From an uncultured Bacteroides sp. (GTDB lineage: Bacteria; Bacteroidota; Bacteroidia; Bacteroidales; Bacteroidaceae), in NCBI GenBank assembly GCA_949296575.1, contig CASFPE010000013.1, forward strand, positions 62,001 to 126,000: DNA of 64,000 bases. The letters are read 5' to 3'. The position numbers and the translations under genes were made by a program. The notes under the pieces were generated by a model. It was not told the origin of the DNA, made no database searches, and saw only the letters and a list, made by a program, of their open reading frames with translations. Below, one piece after another: positions 17,423 through 28,084 of the stretch (position 1 is the stretch's first letter; every line of letters starts with the position of its first letter).

Positions 17423-18160
17423 ATGTCGTTTGAAGAAATCGAGAAGGCATTGGCGGCTTATGCAGACCCGGAAAAGCGGGTGGTTCTCCCCAGGTTTTTC
17501 AAGACGGGAAAGGGGGAATATGGGGAAGGCGACCGTTTTCTGGGGGTTGTTGTCCCGAACATCCGCCGGGTGGCACGGCAATGCCAAGACGCTCCTTTCG
17601 CTGTGGTGGAACAATTATTGGGGTCGCCTTGGCATGAATGCCGCTTGTGCGGCCTGCTGATCTTGGTGGAACGCTTCAAGAAGGCCGATGAGCGTTGCCG
17701 GGAAACTATATATGATTTATATTGCTCTAATACACAGTGGATTAATAATTGGGACTTGGTAGACTTGAGTGTTTCCTATATTGTGGGGGAATATTTGTTG
17801 GACAAGCCCCGCACGCAACTGTATGTTTGGGCGCAGAGCCATTCGTTGTGGGAACGGCGCATGGCCATCGTTGCCACGCATGCTTTCGTCAGGCGGTCCG
17901 ATTTCACCGATGCATGCGCCTTGTCGGAGCGGTTGCTTCTGTCCCAACATGATTTGATGCAGAAGGCCGTGGGCTGGACATTGCGCGAAGTGGGAAAGCG
18001 GAAGAAGGAGGTTTTGACGGCATTCCTTGACTGCCATGCCGCCATCATGCCGCGCACGATGCTGCGTTATTCCATCGAACATTTCCCTGCATCGGAGCGG
18101 AAATATTACATGGACCAAAGGAAAAAAGCTAAATCAGAAGAAAATGGCAGAAGAATTTAA
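17423..18160 (+). CDS. AlkD-like DNA alkylation repair protein
   Basis: A 245-residue HEAT-like repeat glycosylase of the AlkD family (alkylated-base removal). Recognisable segments are [18 protein letters not shown]-type helix [26 protein letters not shown] and the C-terminal [12 protein letters not shown] followed by [14 protein letters not shown]. The AAGGAG site fixes the start at 17423, as an upstream TTG at 17399 would precede the site. It overlaps ruvB by 17 bp. Family assignment is confident; substrate range is not visible. Confidence 0.88.
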   Translation: MSFEEIEKALAAYADPEKRVVLPRFFKTGKGEYGEGDRFLGVVVPNIRRVARQCQDAPFAVVEQLLGSPWHECRLCGLLILVERFKKADERCRETIYDLYCSNTQWINNWDLVDLSVSYIVGEYLLDKPRTQLYVWAQSHSLWERRMAIVATHAFVRRSDFTDACALSERLLLSQHDLMQKAVGWTLREVGKRKKEVLTAFLDCHAAIMPRTMLRYSIEHFPASERKYYMDQRKKAKSEENGRRI

Positions 18161-19169
18161 CATAAGGGACCACCCATTGACCAGCCGTGAGAAGGATTAT
18201 GAGAACGCCTTGCGTCCGCTGAATTTCGAGGACTTCAGCGGTCAGAAGAAGGTGGTGGACAATTTGCGTGTCTTTGTTCAAGCGGCGCGTTTGCGCGGAG
18301 AAGCCTTGGACCATACGCTTCTTCACGGTCCTCCGGGCTTGGGGAAAACTACCTTGTCCAACATCATTGCCAATGAATTGGGCGTAGGTTTCAAAATCAC
18401 GTCCGGCCCTGTCCTGGACAAGCCGGGCGATTTGGCGGGCGTGCTGACCAGCCTGGAGGCGAACGACGTGCTTTTCATCGACGAGATACACCGCCTTTCA
18501 CCCATTGTGGAGGAGTATTTGTACTCGGCGATGGAGGATTACCGCATTGACATCATGATTGACAAAGGGCCGTCTGCGCGCAGCATCCAGATAGATTTGA
18601 ACCCGTTTACCTTGGTGGGCGCCACGACGCGCAGCGGACTGTTGACTGCGCCTTTGCGGGCGAGGTTCGGCATCAACCTTCATTTGGAGTACTATGACGC
18701 GGAAGTGCTGTCGTCCATCATCCTTCGTTCGGCGGGCATCTTGGGCATCCGATGCTCGCACGAAGCGGCAGGGGAGATTGCATCGCGCAGCAGGGGAACG
18801 CCGCGTGTAGCGAATGCTTTGCTGCGGCGTGTGCGTGATTTTGCCCAAGTGAAGGGTTCGGGTGCCATCGACATCGGGATTGCCCGCTTTGCTTTAGAGG
18901 CATTGAACATCGACAAATACGGCTTGGATCAGATAGACAACAAGATTTTATGCACGATCATCGACAAGTTCAAGGGCGGCCCGGTGGGACTGACCACCAT
19001 TGCCACGGCGTTGGGCGAGGACCCCGGAACGCTGGAGGAGGTCTATGAGCCGTTTCTGATAAAGGAGGGCTTCATCAAGCGCACGCCCCGTGGACGGGAA
19101 GTGACGGATCTGGCTTACAAGCATTTGGGGAGAAACAGGTATAACGAGCAGCCTACGTTGTTTGACTGA
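18144..19169 (+). CDS. ruvB: Holliday junction branch migration helicase RuvB
   Basis: A 341-residue AAA+ motor that works with RuvA and RuvC at Holliday junctions. Motifs are Walker [10 protein letters not shown], Walker B FIDEIHRL, sensor 1 GATTRSG, and arginine finger PLRARFG, followed by the winged-helix C-terminus ending [14 protein letters not shown] 18144 ([12 protein letters not shown]) is the family start; an upstream in-frame extension lies inside the AlkD-like gene. ruvA and ruvC are not in the window. Confidence 0.97.
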   Translation: MAEEFNIRDHPLTSREKDYENALRPLNFEDFSGQKKVVDNLRVFVQAARLRGEALDHTLLHGPPGLGKTTLSNIIANELGVGFKITSGPVLDKPGDLAGVLTSLEANDVLFIDEIHRLSPIVEEYLYSAMEDYRIDIMIDKGPSARSIQIDLNPFTLVGATTRSGLLTAPLRARFGINLHLEYYDAEVLSSIILRSAGILGIRCSHEAAGEIASRSRGTPRVANALLRRVRDFAQVKGSGAIDIGIARFALEALNIDKYGLDQIDNKILCTIIDKFKGGPVGLTTIATALGEDPGTLEEVYEPFLIKEGFIKRTPRGREVTDLAYKHLGRNRYNEQPTLFD

Positions 19170-19202
19170 CGGGGCAGGGAAAGGGAAGAAAGGAGCGCAG
19201 GT

Positions 19203-20648
19203 ATGGTTAGTTTGAAGTCGTTGGCAAAGGAAACGGCCATCTACGGGATGAGCAGCATCGTGGGGAAATTCCTCAACTATCTCCTGGTGCCTTTATATAC
19301 GATTGCCCTTCCGGCCTCGTCCGGGGGCTACGGAGTCATCACCAACATGTATGCCATCACGGCATTGTTGCTGGTGCTGTTGACGTATGGCATGGAGACA
19401 GGCTTCTTCCGTTTCGCCAACAAAGAGGGCGAGAAGCCGGACACGGTGTATTCCACGGTGCTGACTTCCGTGGGCTTCACGTCCCTTGTGTTCGTGGCGT
19501 TGTGCCTTTGTTTCCTGAAGCCCTTGTCGTCTTTTATGGGCTATGGGGAGCATCCTTGGTATCTGGGCATGATGCTGGTGGTGGTGGCGATGGATGCCTT
19601 CCAAGCCATTCCCTTCGCTTATCTGCGCTACAAGCGGCGGGCGTTGCGTTTCGCTTCGCTGAAGCTGCTTTTCATTGTGCTGAACATTGCCTTGAACCTG
19701 GTCTATTTCGTGGCTTTGGAGGGGCAGGACGTGGGGGCGACGTTTGCCATCAACCTGGCCTGCACGTCCGTCGTCATGCTGTGCCTGGTGCCGGAGTTGC
19801 GGGGCTTCTCCTATGCGTTCGACAAGGCATTGCTGCGCAGGATGTTGTCTTACTCGTTTCCCATCCTGATATTGGGCATTGCGGGCATTTTGAACCAGGT
19901 GGCCGACAAGATAATTTTCCCTTTCGTGTATCCGGGCAGTGCCGCCGAAGCCCACGTGCAGTTGGGCATTTATGGCGCGGCGAGCAAGATAGCCATGATA
20001 ATGGCGATGCTGACGCAGGCGTTCCGTTTCGCCTATGAACCCTTTGTGTTCGGTTCTGCGCGGGAGAAAGACAGCCGCGAGATGTATGCCAAGGCCATGA
20101 AGTTCTTCGTGATTTTCACGTTGCTGGCCTACCTTGCCGTGATGTTTTACTTGGATGTCCTCCGCTATGTGCTGGGGCGTGATTATTGGAGCGGGTTGCG
20201 CGTGGTGCCTATTGTCATGGCGGCGGAGATATTCATGGGCATTTATTTCAACCTTTCTTTCTGGTACAAGCTGATTGATGAGACCCGTTGGGGGGCTTAT
20301 TTCTCTTTGGCGGGCTGCGCGGTCATTATCTTGATGAATGTCTTTTTAGTGCCTGTGTGGGGCTACATGGCTTGCGCGTGGGCAGGTTTTGCGGGCTATG
20401 GCGTGGCCATGCTGTTGTCTTATTTCGTGGGACAGAAGAAATACCCCATCCGTTACGACCTGCGGGGGATGGGCTGCTATGTGTTGCTGGCCGCTGCGCT
20501 GTATGTTCCGGCCATGTATGTGCCGATTGCGAACCTTTGGTGGCGGATGGCGTTCCGCACAGTGCTGTTGTTGGTGTTCGTGGCCTGCATTGTGAAGCGC
20601 GACCTTCCGCTGAAGCACATCCCGTTCCTGAACCGCTTGGCGCGGTGA
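19203..20648 (+). CDS. Oligosaccharide flippase (MOP/Wzx-like)
   Basis: A 481-residue inner-membrane protein with about 12-14 hydrophobic helices, of the polysaccharide biosynthesis (MATE/MOP) exporter superfamily. The N-terminus SLAKETAIYGMSSIVGKFLNYLLVPLYT is the typical first helix of this group, and QVADKIIFPFVYPG lies in the central helix pair. It starts 33 bp after ruvB and probably shares its transcript; in Bacteroidales this ruvB-flippase order is familiar. No glycosyltransferases are adjacent, so it may act on a housekeeping lipid-linked glycan. Confidence 0.85.
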   Translation: MVSLKSLAKETAIYGMSSIVGKFLNYLLVPLYTIALPASSGGYGVITNMYAITALLLVLLTYGMETGFFRFANKEGEKPDTVYSTVLTSVGFTSLVFVALCLCFLKPLSSFMGYGEHPWYLGMMLVVVAMDAFQAIPFAYLRYKRRALRFASLKLLFIVLNIALNLVYFVALEGQDVGATFAINLACTSVVMLCLVPELRGFSYAFDKALLRRMLSYSFPILILGIAGILNQVADKIIFPFVYPGSAAEAHVQLGIYGAASKIAMIMAMLTQAFRFAYEPFVFGSAREKDSREMYAKAMKFFVIFTLLAYLAVMFYLDVLRYVLGRDYWSGLRVVPIVMAAEIFMGIYFNLSFWYKLIDETRWGAYFSLAGCAVIILMNVFLVPVWGYMACAWAGFAGYGVAMLLSYFVGQKKYPIRYDLRGMGCYVLLAAALYVPAMYVPIANLWWRMAFRTVLLLVFVACIVKRDLPLKHIPFLNRLAR

Positions 20649-20688
20649 TTCCCTTGCTTTGCGTGGGCAATAACCGTCGGTTGGCTCG

Positions 20689-20793
20689 GCTTAACCTTTC
20701 ATTTGCCCCGCTAAATTTCCAATTTATCACGCTAAGCTACTGATTTACACCACTAAACTTGCCGTTTGCCTTGCTAAACTTCCGGTTTATGCG
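20689..20793. repeat. 21-bp tandem palindromic array, locus A
   Basis: Five degenerate units in exact 21-bp register start at 20689, 20710, 20731, 20752 and 20773; the last two begin ACTAAACTT and GCTAAACTT. Each unit carries a partly symmetric core of the form TAAAYnnnRRTTTA on one strand. The array lies between the flippase and sdhB terminator and encodes no credible ORF. A related array is at 44650-44712. Confidence 0.7.
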
Positions 20794-20823
20794 GGCAAAC
20801 CGGAAAGGGGAGGCGGGTGCATG

Positions 20824-20858
20824 AAAAAAGAGGATGCCGTGGAAAGGCATCCTCTTTT
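20824..20858. terminator. Bidirectional terminator between flippase and sdhB
   Basis: AAAAGAGGATGCC pairs perfectly with GGCATCCTCTTTT. The minus strand, which serves the sdh operon, continues into a six-T run. Confidence 0.85.
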
Positions 20859-20883
20859 GCAAACGATAGTGCGGTGCGTCCCG

Positions 20884-21639
20884 TCAATCTTTCAGCTTGG
20901 CGCGGATGAAATCGCGGTTCAGGCGGGCGATGTTCGTGATGGAAACGCACTTGGGGCATTCAGCCTCGCAGGCCCTTGTATTGGTGCAGTTGCCGAATCC
21001 CAGCTCGTCCATCTTCGCCAACATGGCTTTGGCCCGCTTCAATGCTTCCGGCTTTCCTTGCGGCAGGAGGTTCAGCTGGCTCACCTTTGCCGAGACAAAC
21101 AGCATGGCCGAACCGTTCTTGCAGGCGGCCACGCACGCGCCGCAGCCGATGCAGGATGCGGCATCCATGGCTTCGTCCGCAATGGGTTTGGGAATCAGGA
21201 TGGCATTCGCGTTCTGCGGCGCGCCGGTGCGCACGCTCACATATCCGCCGGCTTGCATGATTTTATCGAACGCGCTGCGGTCCACCATCAAATCTTTGAT
21301 GACAGGGAAGCCAGCCGAACGCCAAGGCTCCACGGTGATGGTGTCGCCGTCTTGGAAGCGTCGCATGTAAATCTGGCAAGTAGTGGCGCCTGTTGCCGGA
21401 CCGTGCGGGTGTCCGTTGATGTAGAGCGAACACATTCCGCAGATGCCTTCGCGGCAATCGTGGTCAAAGACAACCGGCTCTTTGCCTTCGCTGACCAATT
21501 GTTCATTCAGTATGTCTAACATTTCCAGGAAAGAAGTGTCGCCGGGTATGTCTTTCATCTGGAAAGTATCAAAGTGTCCTTTCTCCTTCGGACCGTTCTG
21601 ACGCCAAATTTTCAGCGTAAATGATATGTTCTTGTCCAT
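20884..21639 (-). CDS. sdhB: Succinate dehydrogenase/fumarate reductase iron-sulfur subunit
   Basis: A 251-residue electron-transfer subunit between flavoprotein and membrane anchor. The [2Fe-2S] ligands are in CREGICGMC plus the downstream Cys region, and the ferredoxin-like clusters in [15 protein letters not shown] and [14 protein letters not shown]. In anaerobic Bacteroidales this complex mainly reduces fumarate with menaquinol. It should directly follow sdhA, but here a four-helix-bundle gene lies between them. It ends before a strong terminator at 20824-20858. Confidence 0.95.
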   Translation of the reverse strand: MDKNISFTLKIWRQNGPKEKGHFDTFQMKDIPGDTSFLEMLDILNEQLVSEGKEPVVFDHDCREGICGMCSLYINGHPHGPATGATTCQIYMRRFQDGDTITVEPWRSAGFPVIKDLMVDRSAFDKIMQAGGYVSVRTGAPQNANAILIPKPIADEAMDAASCIGCGACVAACKNGSAMLFVSAKVSQLNLLPQGKPEALKRAKAMLAKMDELGFGNCTNTRACEAECPKCVSITNIARLNRDFIRAKLKD

Positions 21640-21657
21640 ATTATTTTAATTTTTTTG

Positions 21658-21700
21658 ATGTTGACAAGTTGACAAGGTTTCAGTTGACAAGGCTTTTAGG
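21658..21700. repeat. GTTGACAAG repeat, left flank of four-helix-bundle gene
   Basis: GTTGACAAGTTGACAAGG and a further TTGACAAGG occur here and run into the end of the four-helix-bundle gene. An inverted counterpart, CCTTGTCAACTCGTTAAC, flanks the other side at 22074-22115, and a solo copy lies at 49617-49651. Confidence 0.75.
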
Positions 21701-22063
21701 GTCGGCTGCATATTCGGCCCGCTTGTTGATCAAGGAGGTCAGCATTCGGATGATTTCGTTATTCGAGTTGCTTAGTTCCTCAAACTCCTCATCTGCGATG
21801 TAACGGATGTGATGGCAGATGATGAGTTGTGTTTCCATTTCTGAAGCGGAGCCCAAAGAAACATGCAGGAAACGAATCAACTCCCTTTCGTGCTTCCTGC
21901 CGAAACCTTCCGCAATGTTCGACGGGATGGAGACGGCAGCGCGGCGCATCTGGGAGGTTATCCCATACAGTTCTTCTTTTGGGAACGTTTGCGTCACCTC
22001 GTATAAGCGTTGCACAAACTGGATTGCCTTTTGCCAAACGATTAAATCTTTATGGTTGCGCAT
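21680..22063 (-). CDS. Four-helix-bundle protein (S23/23S rRNA IVS-like family)
   Basis: A 127-residue helical protein of the group named after ORFs in 23S rRNA intervening sequences (bAvd-related fold). Hallmarks are NHKDLIVWQKAI near the start, YGITSQMRRAAVSIPSNIAEGFGR in the middle and FLHVSLGSASEMETQL. Function is unknown; homologues can accompany diversity-generating retroelements, but no reverse transcriptase is near. Here it sits inside the sdh operon, same strand, between sdhA and sdhB, flanked by inverted TTGTCAAC-rich repeats, and its last codons lie within the left repeat. The arrangement suggests a small inserted cassette. Confidence 0.85.
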   Translation of the reverse strand: MRNHKDLIVWQKAIQFVQRLYEVTQTFPKEELYGITSQMRRAAVSIPSNIAEGFGRKHERELIRFLHVSLGSASEMETQLIICHHIRYIADEEFEELSNSNNEIIRMLTSLINKRAEYAADPKSLVN

Positions 22064-22073
22064 GCCTTAAAAA

Positions 22074-22115
22074 ACCTTGTCAACTCGTTAACTTGTTACC
22101 TTGTTATCTCGTCAA
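22074..22115. repeat. CTTGTCAAC repeat, right flank of four-helix-bundle gene
   Basis: Tandem variants CCTTGTCAACTCGTTAAC, TTGTTACCTTGTTA and TCTCGTCAATC. This is an imperfect inverted copy of 21658-21700. Confidence 0.75.
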
Positions 22116-22120
22116 TCAAT

Positions 22121-24100
<1,980 letters not shown>

Positions 24101-24111
24101 GTTTTTTGTTT

Positions 24112-24801
24112 TTAGATGAGTGATTGAATGTAGAACACGATGATAACCAAGGCAAAGCATGCCACAACGATGCTTGTGTAGATGTTAGAAACGCATTTCC
24201 AGCGGTTCAGCCACACCTTGTTGTTCCAGCCCAACGTCTGCATGGCGCTCCAGAAGCCGTGGGTCAGATGGAACCATAAAGCGCCCAACCACACGAGGTA
24301 AAGCACCACGTTGGCAATGCTGGCAAAGGTGTTCTCGATGTGGAACACGCCGTCGGCGGCATAGCTCAAGGTCACGGGATCCACGTGGGCGCCCATGTTG
24401 TGCATCAGTTCGGGCAACTGCATTTTCGACCAGAAATGGAGCAAATGCAAGCCTAAGCCCACGACAACGATGATGCCTAACACCAGCATGTTCTGCGATG
24501 CCCATTCCACGGTTTTCGGGCGGTCGGTCACCGCATAGCGTTCGTTGCCGCGCGCTTGCCGGTTCTGCATCGTCAGCCAAAAGGCATAGATGATGTGAAT
24601 GATGAAAAGAGCGGCCAGCACCACCGTTGCGGCCAAGGCATACCAATTGGCGCCCAAGAACTCGCAAACCATGTTGTAGCCCTCTGTTGAGAACAATGAC
24701 ACAAGGTTCATCGCCATGTGAAACGTCAGAAACAGGATGAGGGCGACGCCGGTAACGCTCATCACCACCTTCCTTCCTACAGATGAATTACTTAACCACA
24801 T
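24112..24801 (-). CDS. sdhC: Succinate dehydrogenase/fumarate reductase cytochrome b subunit
   Basis: A 229-residue membrane anchor with five hydrophobic helices, the dihaem cytochrome b type used with menaquinone. Candidate haem-ligand histidines are in [31 protein letters not shown] and [10 protein letters not shown]. It is first in the operon sdhC-sdhA-(four-helix bundle)-sdhB, 11 bp before sdhA, with a promoter at 24860-24890. Confidence 0.93.
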   Translation of the reverse strand: MWLSNSSVGRKVVMSVTGVALILFLTFHMAMNLVSLFSTEGYNMVCEFLGANWYALAATVVLAALFIIHIIYAFWLTMQNRQARGNERYAVTDRPKTVEWASQNMLVLGIIVVVGLGLHLLHFWSKMQLPELMHNMGAHVDPVTLSYAADGVFHIENTFASIANVVLYLVWLGALWFHLTHGFWSAMQTLGWNNKVWLNRWKCVSNIYTSIVVACFALVIIVFYIQSLI

Positions 24802-24859
24802 AAATAATTGAATTTAAATTATTGATTTGTTAGAATTAAAGCCCTCGGCAATCATGCCG

Positions 24860-24890
24860 CAAAAGTAGTCGAATTCCAGCGATTCACCAA
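24860..24890 (-). promoter_or_regulatory. Promoter of sdh operon
   Basis: Minus-strand TACTTTTG (24860-24867) with TTG about 20 bp upstream (24888-24890). The predicted start gives a 5' leader of about 50 nt for sdhC. Confidence 0.55.
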
Positions 24891-25014
24891 CAAATTAAGG
24901 AAATAATTCTTTAATCGCGTCGCGAAAGGAGCGTTCTAATGAGAAAGTGTCATCTTTGTTGCACGAAGACAGGATACGGTTCGGCAAAGCTAAATTTGAA
25001 AACTTTGTTTTCCA

Positions 25015-25046
25015 TTTGCCATTGCACTCACCTTTCACTATCTTTG
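25015..25046 (+). promoter_or_regulatory. Promoter of PAP2 phosphatase gene
   Basis: TTTG (25015-25018), 20-bp spacer and TATCTTTG (25039-25046), a full consensus match. The start codon at 25051 is only 4 bp after the -7 box, so the mRNA is probably leaderless. Confidence 0.75.
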
Positions 25047-25050
25047 CAAG

Positions 25051-25695
25051 ATGAAACAGAGATTGGGAAAAATCGCCTGCCTCTCCTTGCTGTGCCTGCT
25101 GTGCTTCCCGTGGACGGGCTTGCAGGCGCAGAATGCCGACATCTGCGTGTTGGAGAAAGTCAACGGCTTGGACGGGGGCTTTGCGCGGGGCTACAGCAAG
25201 GTGATGTCGAAAACTGCGCCTTACCTGGCCGTGGGCATCCCGGTGTTGATGGGATGCTACGGGTTGATTGACCGCGAGAGCGGTATCCTGGAGGATGCCA
25301 TCTACGTAGGCACCAGCGTCGTCGAAGCCACGTTGCTCACGTATGCCTTGAAATATGGCGTGGATCGCCGCCGCCCGTTCGAGAGCTATCCGGGAAGAAT
25401 CGTCCCGCGCGACTTCCCCGACAGCCCTTCTTTCCCCTCCGGGCATGCGGCCATGGCTTTTTCTTTGGCCACGTCCCTTTCTATCAAATACCCCAAATGG
25501 TATGTCATCACTCCCTCTGCCCTGTGGGCATGCTCCGTGTGCTTCGCAAGGATGAACCAGGGTGTCCATTATCCTTCCGACGTGTTGGCGGGGGCGGCCA
25601 TCGGCGCGGGCTGTGCCGTGGCCAACTATTACATCAACAAGGGTTTGAAACGTTGGGTGCTGGGCCGCCGCCGTCCCGCTTTGGTGGCGTATTGA
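25051..25695 (+). CDS. PAP2-family membrane-associated phosphatase
   Basis: A 214-residue protein with a signal-like N-terminus ending near GLQAQ and the three phosphatase motifs of the PAP2 superfamily: KYGVDRRRP, SFPSGHAAMAF and RMNQGVHYPSDVLAG. The catalytic histidines are in PSGH and GVHYPSD. Likely substrates are lipid phosphates such as undecaprenyl pyrophosphate or phosphatidylglycerol phosphate in the envelope. It stands alone, divergent from sdhC. Confidence 0.88.
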   Translation: MKQRLGKIACLSLLCLLCFPWTGLQAQNADICVLEKVNGLDGGFARGYSKVMSKTAPYLAVGIPVLMGCYGLIDRESGILEDAIYVGTSVVEATLLTYALKYGVDRRRPFESYPGRIVPRDFPDSPSFPSGHAAMAFSLATSLSIKYPKWYVITPSALWACSVCFARMNQGVHYPSDVLAGAAIGAGCAVANYYINKGLKRWVLGRRRPALVAY

Positions 25696-25784
25696 GCGGG
25701 GCAGATCCGCTGCCGCTTGCCGTCGGATGGTAAATAAGTATTAAAAACTTTGTGCTTTTTTCTCCTCGAATGGCCGAAAAGGAT

Positions 25785-25792
25785 TATTTTTG
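25785..25792 (+). promoter_or_regulatory. -7 promoter box for TPR-AraC regulator
   Basis: TATTTTTG 22 bp before the chosen start at 25815; no -33 box at proper spacing was seen. Confidence 0.4.
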
Positions 25793-25814
25793 GAGTGGGA
25801 AAGTTGACGGTTTT

Positions 25815-27521
25815 ATGAAAAGGCCCTTTTTTAAATATGGAATGCTCTTTTGCATGCTCTGCTTTGTCTGCCCTGTGCTTCGCGCAGGCGGGATGATGCC
25901 CGACAGCCTGCTCACCGTCGACCATGTGTACAATGTCACCTTCACCGACCCCGATTTGGGCCATCGCATCCTCCGCGAGATGCGCAGCCGCAAGATGTAC
26001 ACGCCTTATGAGTTGAACCTCGCCGAGGGCGATCTCTACGTGAACAACTACAAGTACCAGCAGGCGATGGTCTATTACCGCCGCATCCTCAACAGTGATT
26101 CCGTCCGCCTCAACCGCAAGAACCGCTTGGGGCTTTACCACCGCATGGTGACTTGTTTCGACGGCATCCACGACGAGGACGGGAAAGAACGCTGCGCCCG
26201 CCTGTTGCTCAAGGAGGCAGAAGCCGAGAAAGACGCGCCCATGCAGTCGGTCGCCCTCTTTGCCATCGGCAAGTCCTTGCGCTACCAAGGCGACACGGCG
26301 CGGGCCTACGACTATATGCAGCGGGCCATCCATGCGATGGAAGCGTCGGATTATGCGTACAAGTTCGACAACCTCCGCTACGAATACAACACGCTTTTCC
26401 TGTTCCTCCTGAACGAACACCGCTATGAGGAGGCGTTGGCAGTCCTGGGAAAGCTGGAAAAGATTGTGGACGCGTCCGGCGATGGAAAGGAAATTGCCGG
26501 GCTTGCCTCCAAGGAGCGCAAGACGCTTTACGCCAACAAGGCCGTGGTTCTCCAGTGCCTGGGGCGGGAGGACGAGGCGGAACGTTGCTACCGCCTTTGG
26601 GAAAACACGGCCAAGGAATACACGAACGACGACTACCTTATCCTGCCTTACCTGTTTGCAAAAGGGAGATACGATGAAGTCATCCGCAAATTTCATGCGC
26701 AGGAGACGGAATTGCGCCGGCAGGGCGACACGGTGAACTACCACATGCGCACCGCGCTCCGCTACCAGGGCAAGGCATACATGGAGAAAGGCGACTATGA
26801 GATGGCGGCGAGTTATTACCGCCGTTTGGCCGAAATCACCAAGTTGCTGAAAGAGGAAGAACAGCAAAGCCTGGCCATCGAACTGGCGACCATCTACGAA
26901 GTCAACGAGAAAGATGCCATCATCGAGTGGCAAGGCGTGCAGCTCCAACGGCATGAAGTCACGTTTTACAGCGTGATAGCGTTGCTGGTCTCTTTGGGCA
27001 TCATTGTCGGCATCGACATGTACAACCGCCGCATCATCTTTCGGAAGAACAAAGTGCTGGTGAAGCAGATAGAGAAGAACGAGTCGTTGGAGGCTTTTGG
27101 CCAAGAACCTTTGGAAGCCGGCGGCGTGCAGGAGAGCGCCTCGCCCGATGAATGCGCCCTGTTTGGCAAGCTGGAGGCGCTGATGCGGCGGGAAAAGCTC
27201 TACCGCAATTCGAAACTGACGCGCGACGACATCGTGGCCCGCCTCTACACGAACAAGAACGCGCTCATCAATGCTTTGCAGAAATATGCCGGTTCCGGCT
27301 TCACCGATTATGTCAACGCTTTGCGCCTCGACGATGCCGTTGAACTGATGAAAGCCTGCCCGGAAATGACCATCGAGCATGTTGCTGAGCAAGTGGGCTT
27401 CGGTTCTGTGGTGAGCCTTTACCGGCAGTTCAAGTACAGGTACGGCCTGACACCCGCCGAATTCCGCAAGGCATTGGACGAGGAGTCCGGCCAGCCGGAA
27501 GAAATCGCGCAACAATCCTGA
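25815..27521 (+). CDS. TPR-membrane-AraC transcriptional regulator
   Basis: A 568-residue single-chain sensor-regulator. After an N-terminal hydrophobic segment (about residues 8-25) come TPR-like helical repeats (about 50-390; for example YELNLAEGDLYVNNYKYQQAMVYYRR split over two helices), one transmembrane helix near 400-420 (VTFYSVIALLVSLGIIVGI), a short linker and an AraC-type HTH at about 470-555 (KLTRDDIVARLYTNKNALI, MTIEHVAEQVGFGSVVSLYR). The TPR part should lie outside the inner membrane and the HTH in the cytoplasm. ATG 25815 was chosen because it precedes the hydrophobic segment and follows a TATTTTTG box at 25785-25792. It is the nearest regulator upstream of the giant-protein operon and could control it. 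Confidence 0.83.
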   Translation: MKRPFFKYGMLFCMLCFVCPVLRAGGMMPDSLLTVDHVYNVTFTDPDLGHRILREMRSRKMYTPYELNLAEGDLYVNNYKYQQAMVYYRRILNSDSVRLNRKNRLGLYHRMVTCFDGIHDEDGKERCARLLLKEAEAEKDAPMQSVALFAIGKSLRYQGDTARAYDYMQRAIHAMEASDYAYKFDNLRYEYNTLFLFLLNEHRYEEALAVLGKLEKIVDASGDGKEIAGLASKERKTLYANKAVVLQCLGREDEAERCYRLWENTAKEYTNDDYLILPYLFAKGRYDEVIRKFHAQETELRRQGDTVNYHMRTALRYQGKAYMEKGDYEMAASYYRRLAEITKLLKEEEQQSLAIELATIYEVNEKDAIIEWQGVQLQRHEVTFYSVIALLVSLGIIVGIDMYNRRIIFRKNKVLVKQIEKNESLEAFGQEPLEAGGVQESASPDECALFGKLEALMRREKLYRNSKLTRDDIVARLYTNKNALINALQKYAGSGFTDYVNALRLDDAVELMKACPEMTIEHVAEQVGFGSVVSLYRQFKYRYGLTPAEFRKALDEESGQPEEIAQQS

Positions 27522-27597
27522 CAATTTTTGATGCATCCTTTGGAGGTTCCGTGCAATCCTTCTATAAGAATTGCGGAATCTTTCAGGTGCATTTTCC

Positions 27598-27664
27598 TGC
27601 ACGATTATTAATCGTACACGTGTACGATTAATAATCGTCACGCATGACGATTATTAATCTTGCA
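27598..27664. repeat. 38-bp perfect palindrome plus third half-site, copy 2
   Basis: 27601-27638 is a perfect palindrome with the same ACACGTGT centre and ACGATTATTAATCGT arms as the copy at 9374. A third half-site ACGATTATTAATC follows at about 27647. It lies in the 563-bp gene-free stretch 27522-28084, which also holds the direct repeat at 27973-28010 and a promoter box. Confidence 0.85.
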
Positions 27665-27972
27665 AAAAAAGCTTCTGCAAGGCATGCGCGGCTTCACGGG
27701 AGGGATGCTCAAACCTTGCCGGTGAAACCGGCGGACTTTTCAGTAAATTTGTTTGATAGATTCGTTGCGTGCGGCATAAGCTTCCTTTTGGTTCCGGCCG
27801 GTTTGCCGTCTGCCGGAAAAGGATGTCGGGCATGTTCGTTCCGGCAACTTTCTTGTTTCAGGCGATTGGACGGGAGTTGCAATCCACTTTTTAAGCAAAT
27901 CTTCAAAAAAAGCCCGGTTTCATCGCAGGACGGGGTTTTGCTGCTTCTGCGCGAAGGAAGGAAAAATGGAAT

Positions 27973-28010
27973 TTGTGACAAATTGAAAGTCCGTTGTGAC
28001 AAATTGAAAG
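27973..28010. promoter_or_regulatory. Direct repeat upstream of giant-protein operon (operator candidate)
   Basis: The 17-bp sequence TTGTGACAAATTGAAAG occurs twice, at 27973-27989 and 27994-28010, period 21 bp (two helical turns), and ends 22 bp before the -7 box at 28033. Same-face direct repeats at this position are typical of an activator site. A related TGTGAC motif lies before the DUF3244 operon. Confidence 0.65.
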
Positions 28011-28032
28011 AACCCTTGTAGGATACAATTTT

Positions 28033-28040
28033 TATTTTTG
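28033..28040 (+). promoter_or_regulatory. -7 promoter box of giant-protein operon
   Basis: TATTTTTG, 44 bp before the ATG at 28085. No good -33 box is present, which fits activator dependence through the direct repeat just upstream. Confidence 0.55.
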
Positions 28041-28084
28041 CGTAGCGAAATTGTGTAAATATATTAATTCTATAAATTTAGCTT

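Noticed and set aside
21680..22063. Part of a diversity-generating retroelement
   Set aside because: No reverse transcriptase, template repeat or variable-repeat target was found nearby; only the helical-bundle family is shared.
25629..27641. 670-residue minus-strand ORF antisense to the TPR-AraC regulator
   Set aside because: The plus-strand frame has clear TPR, membrane and AraC domains. The minus frame is only a shadow of GC-biased codons and begins inside the palindromic repeat.
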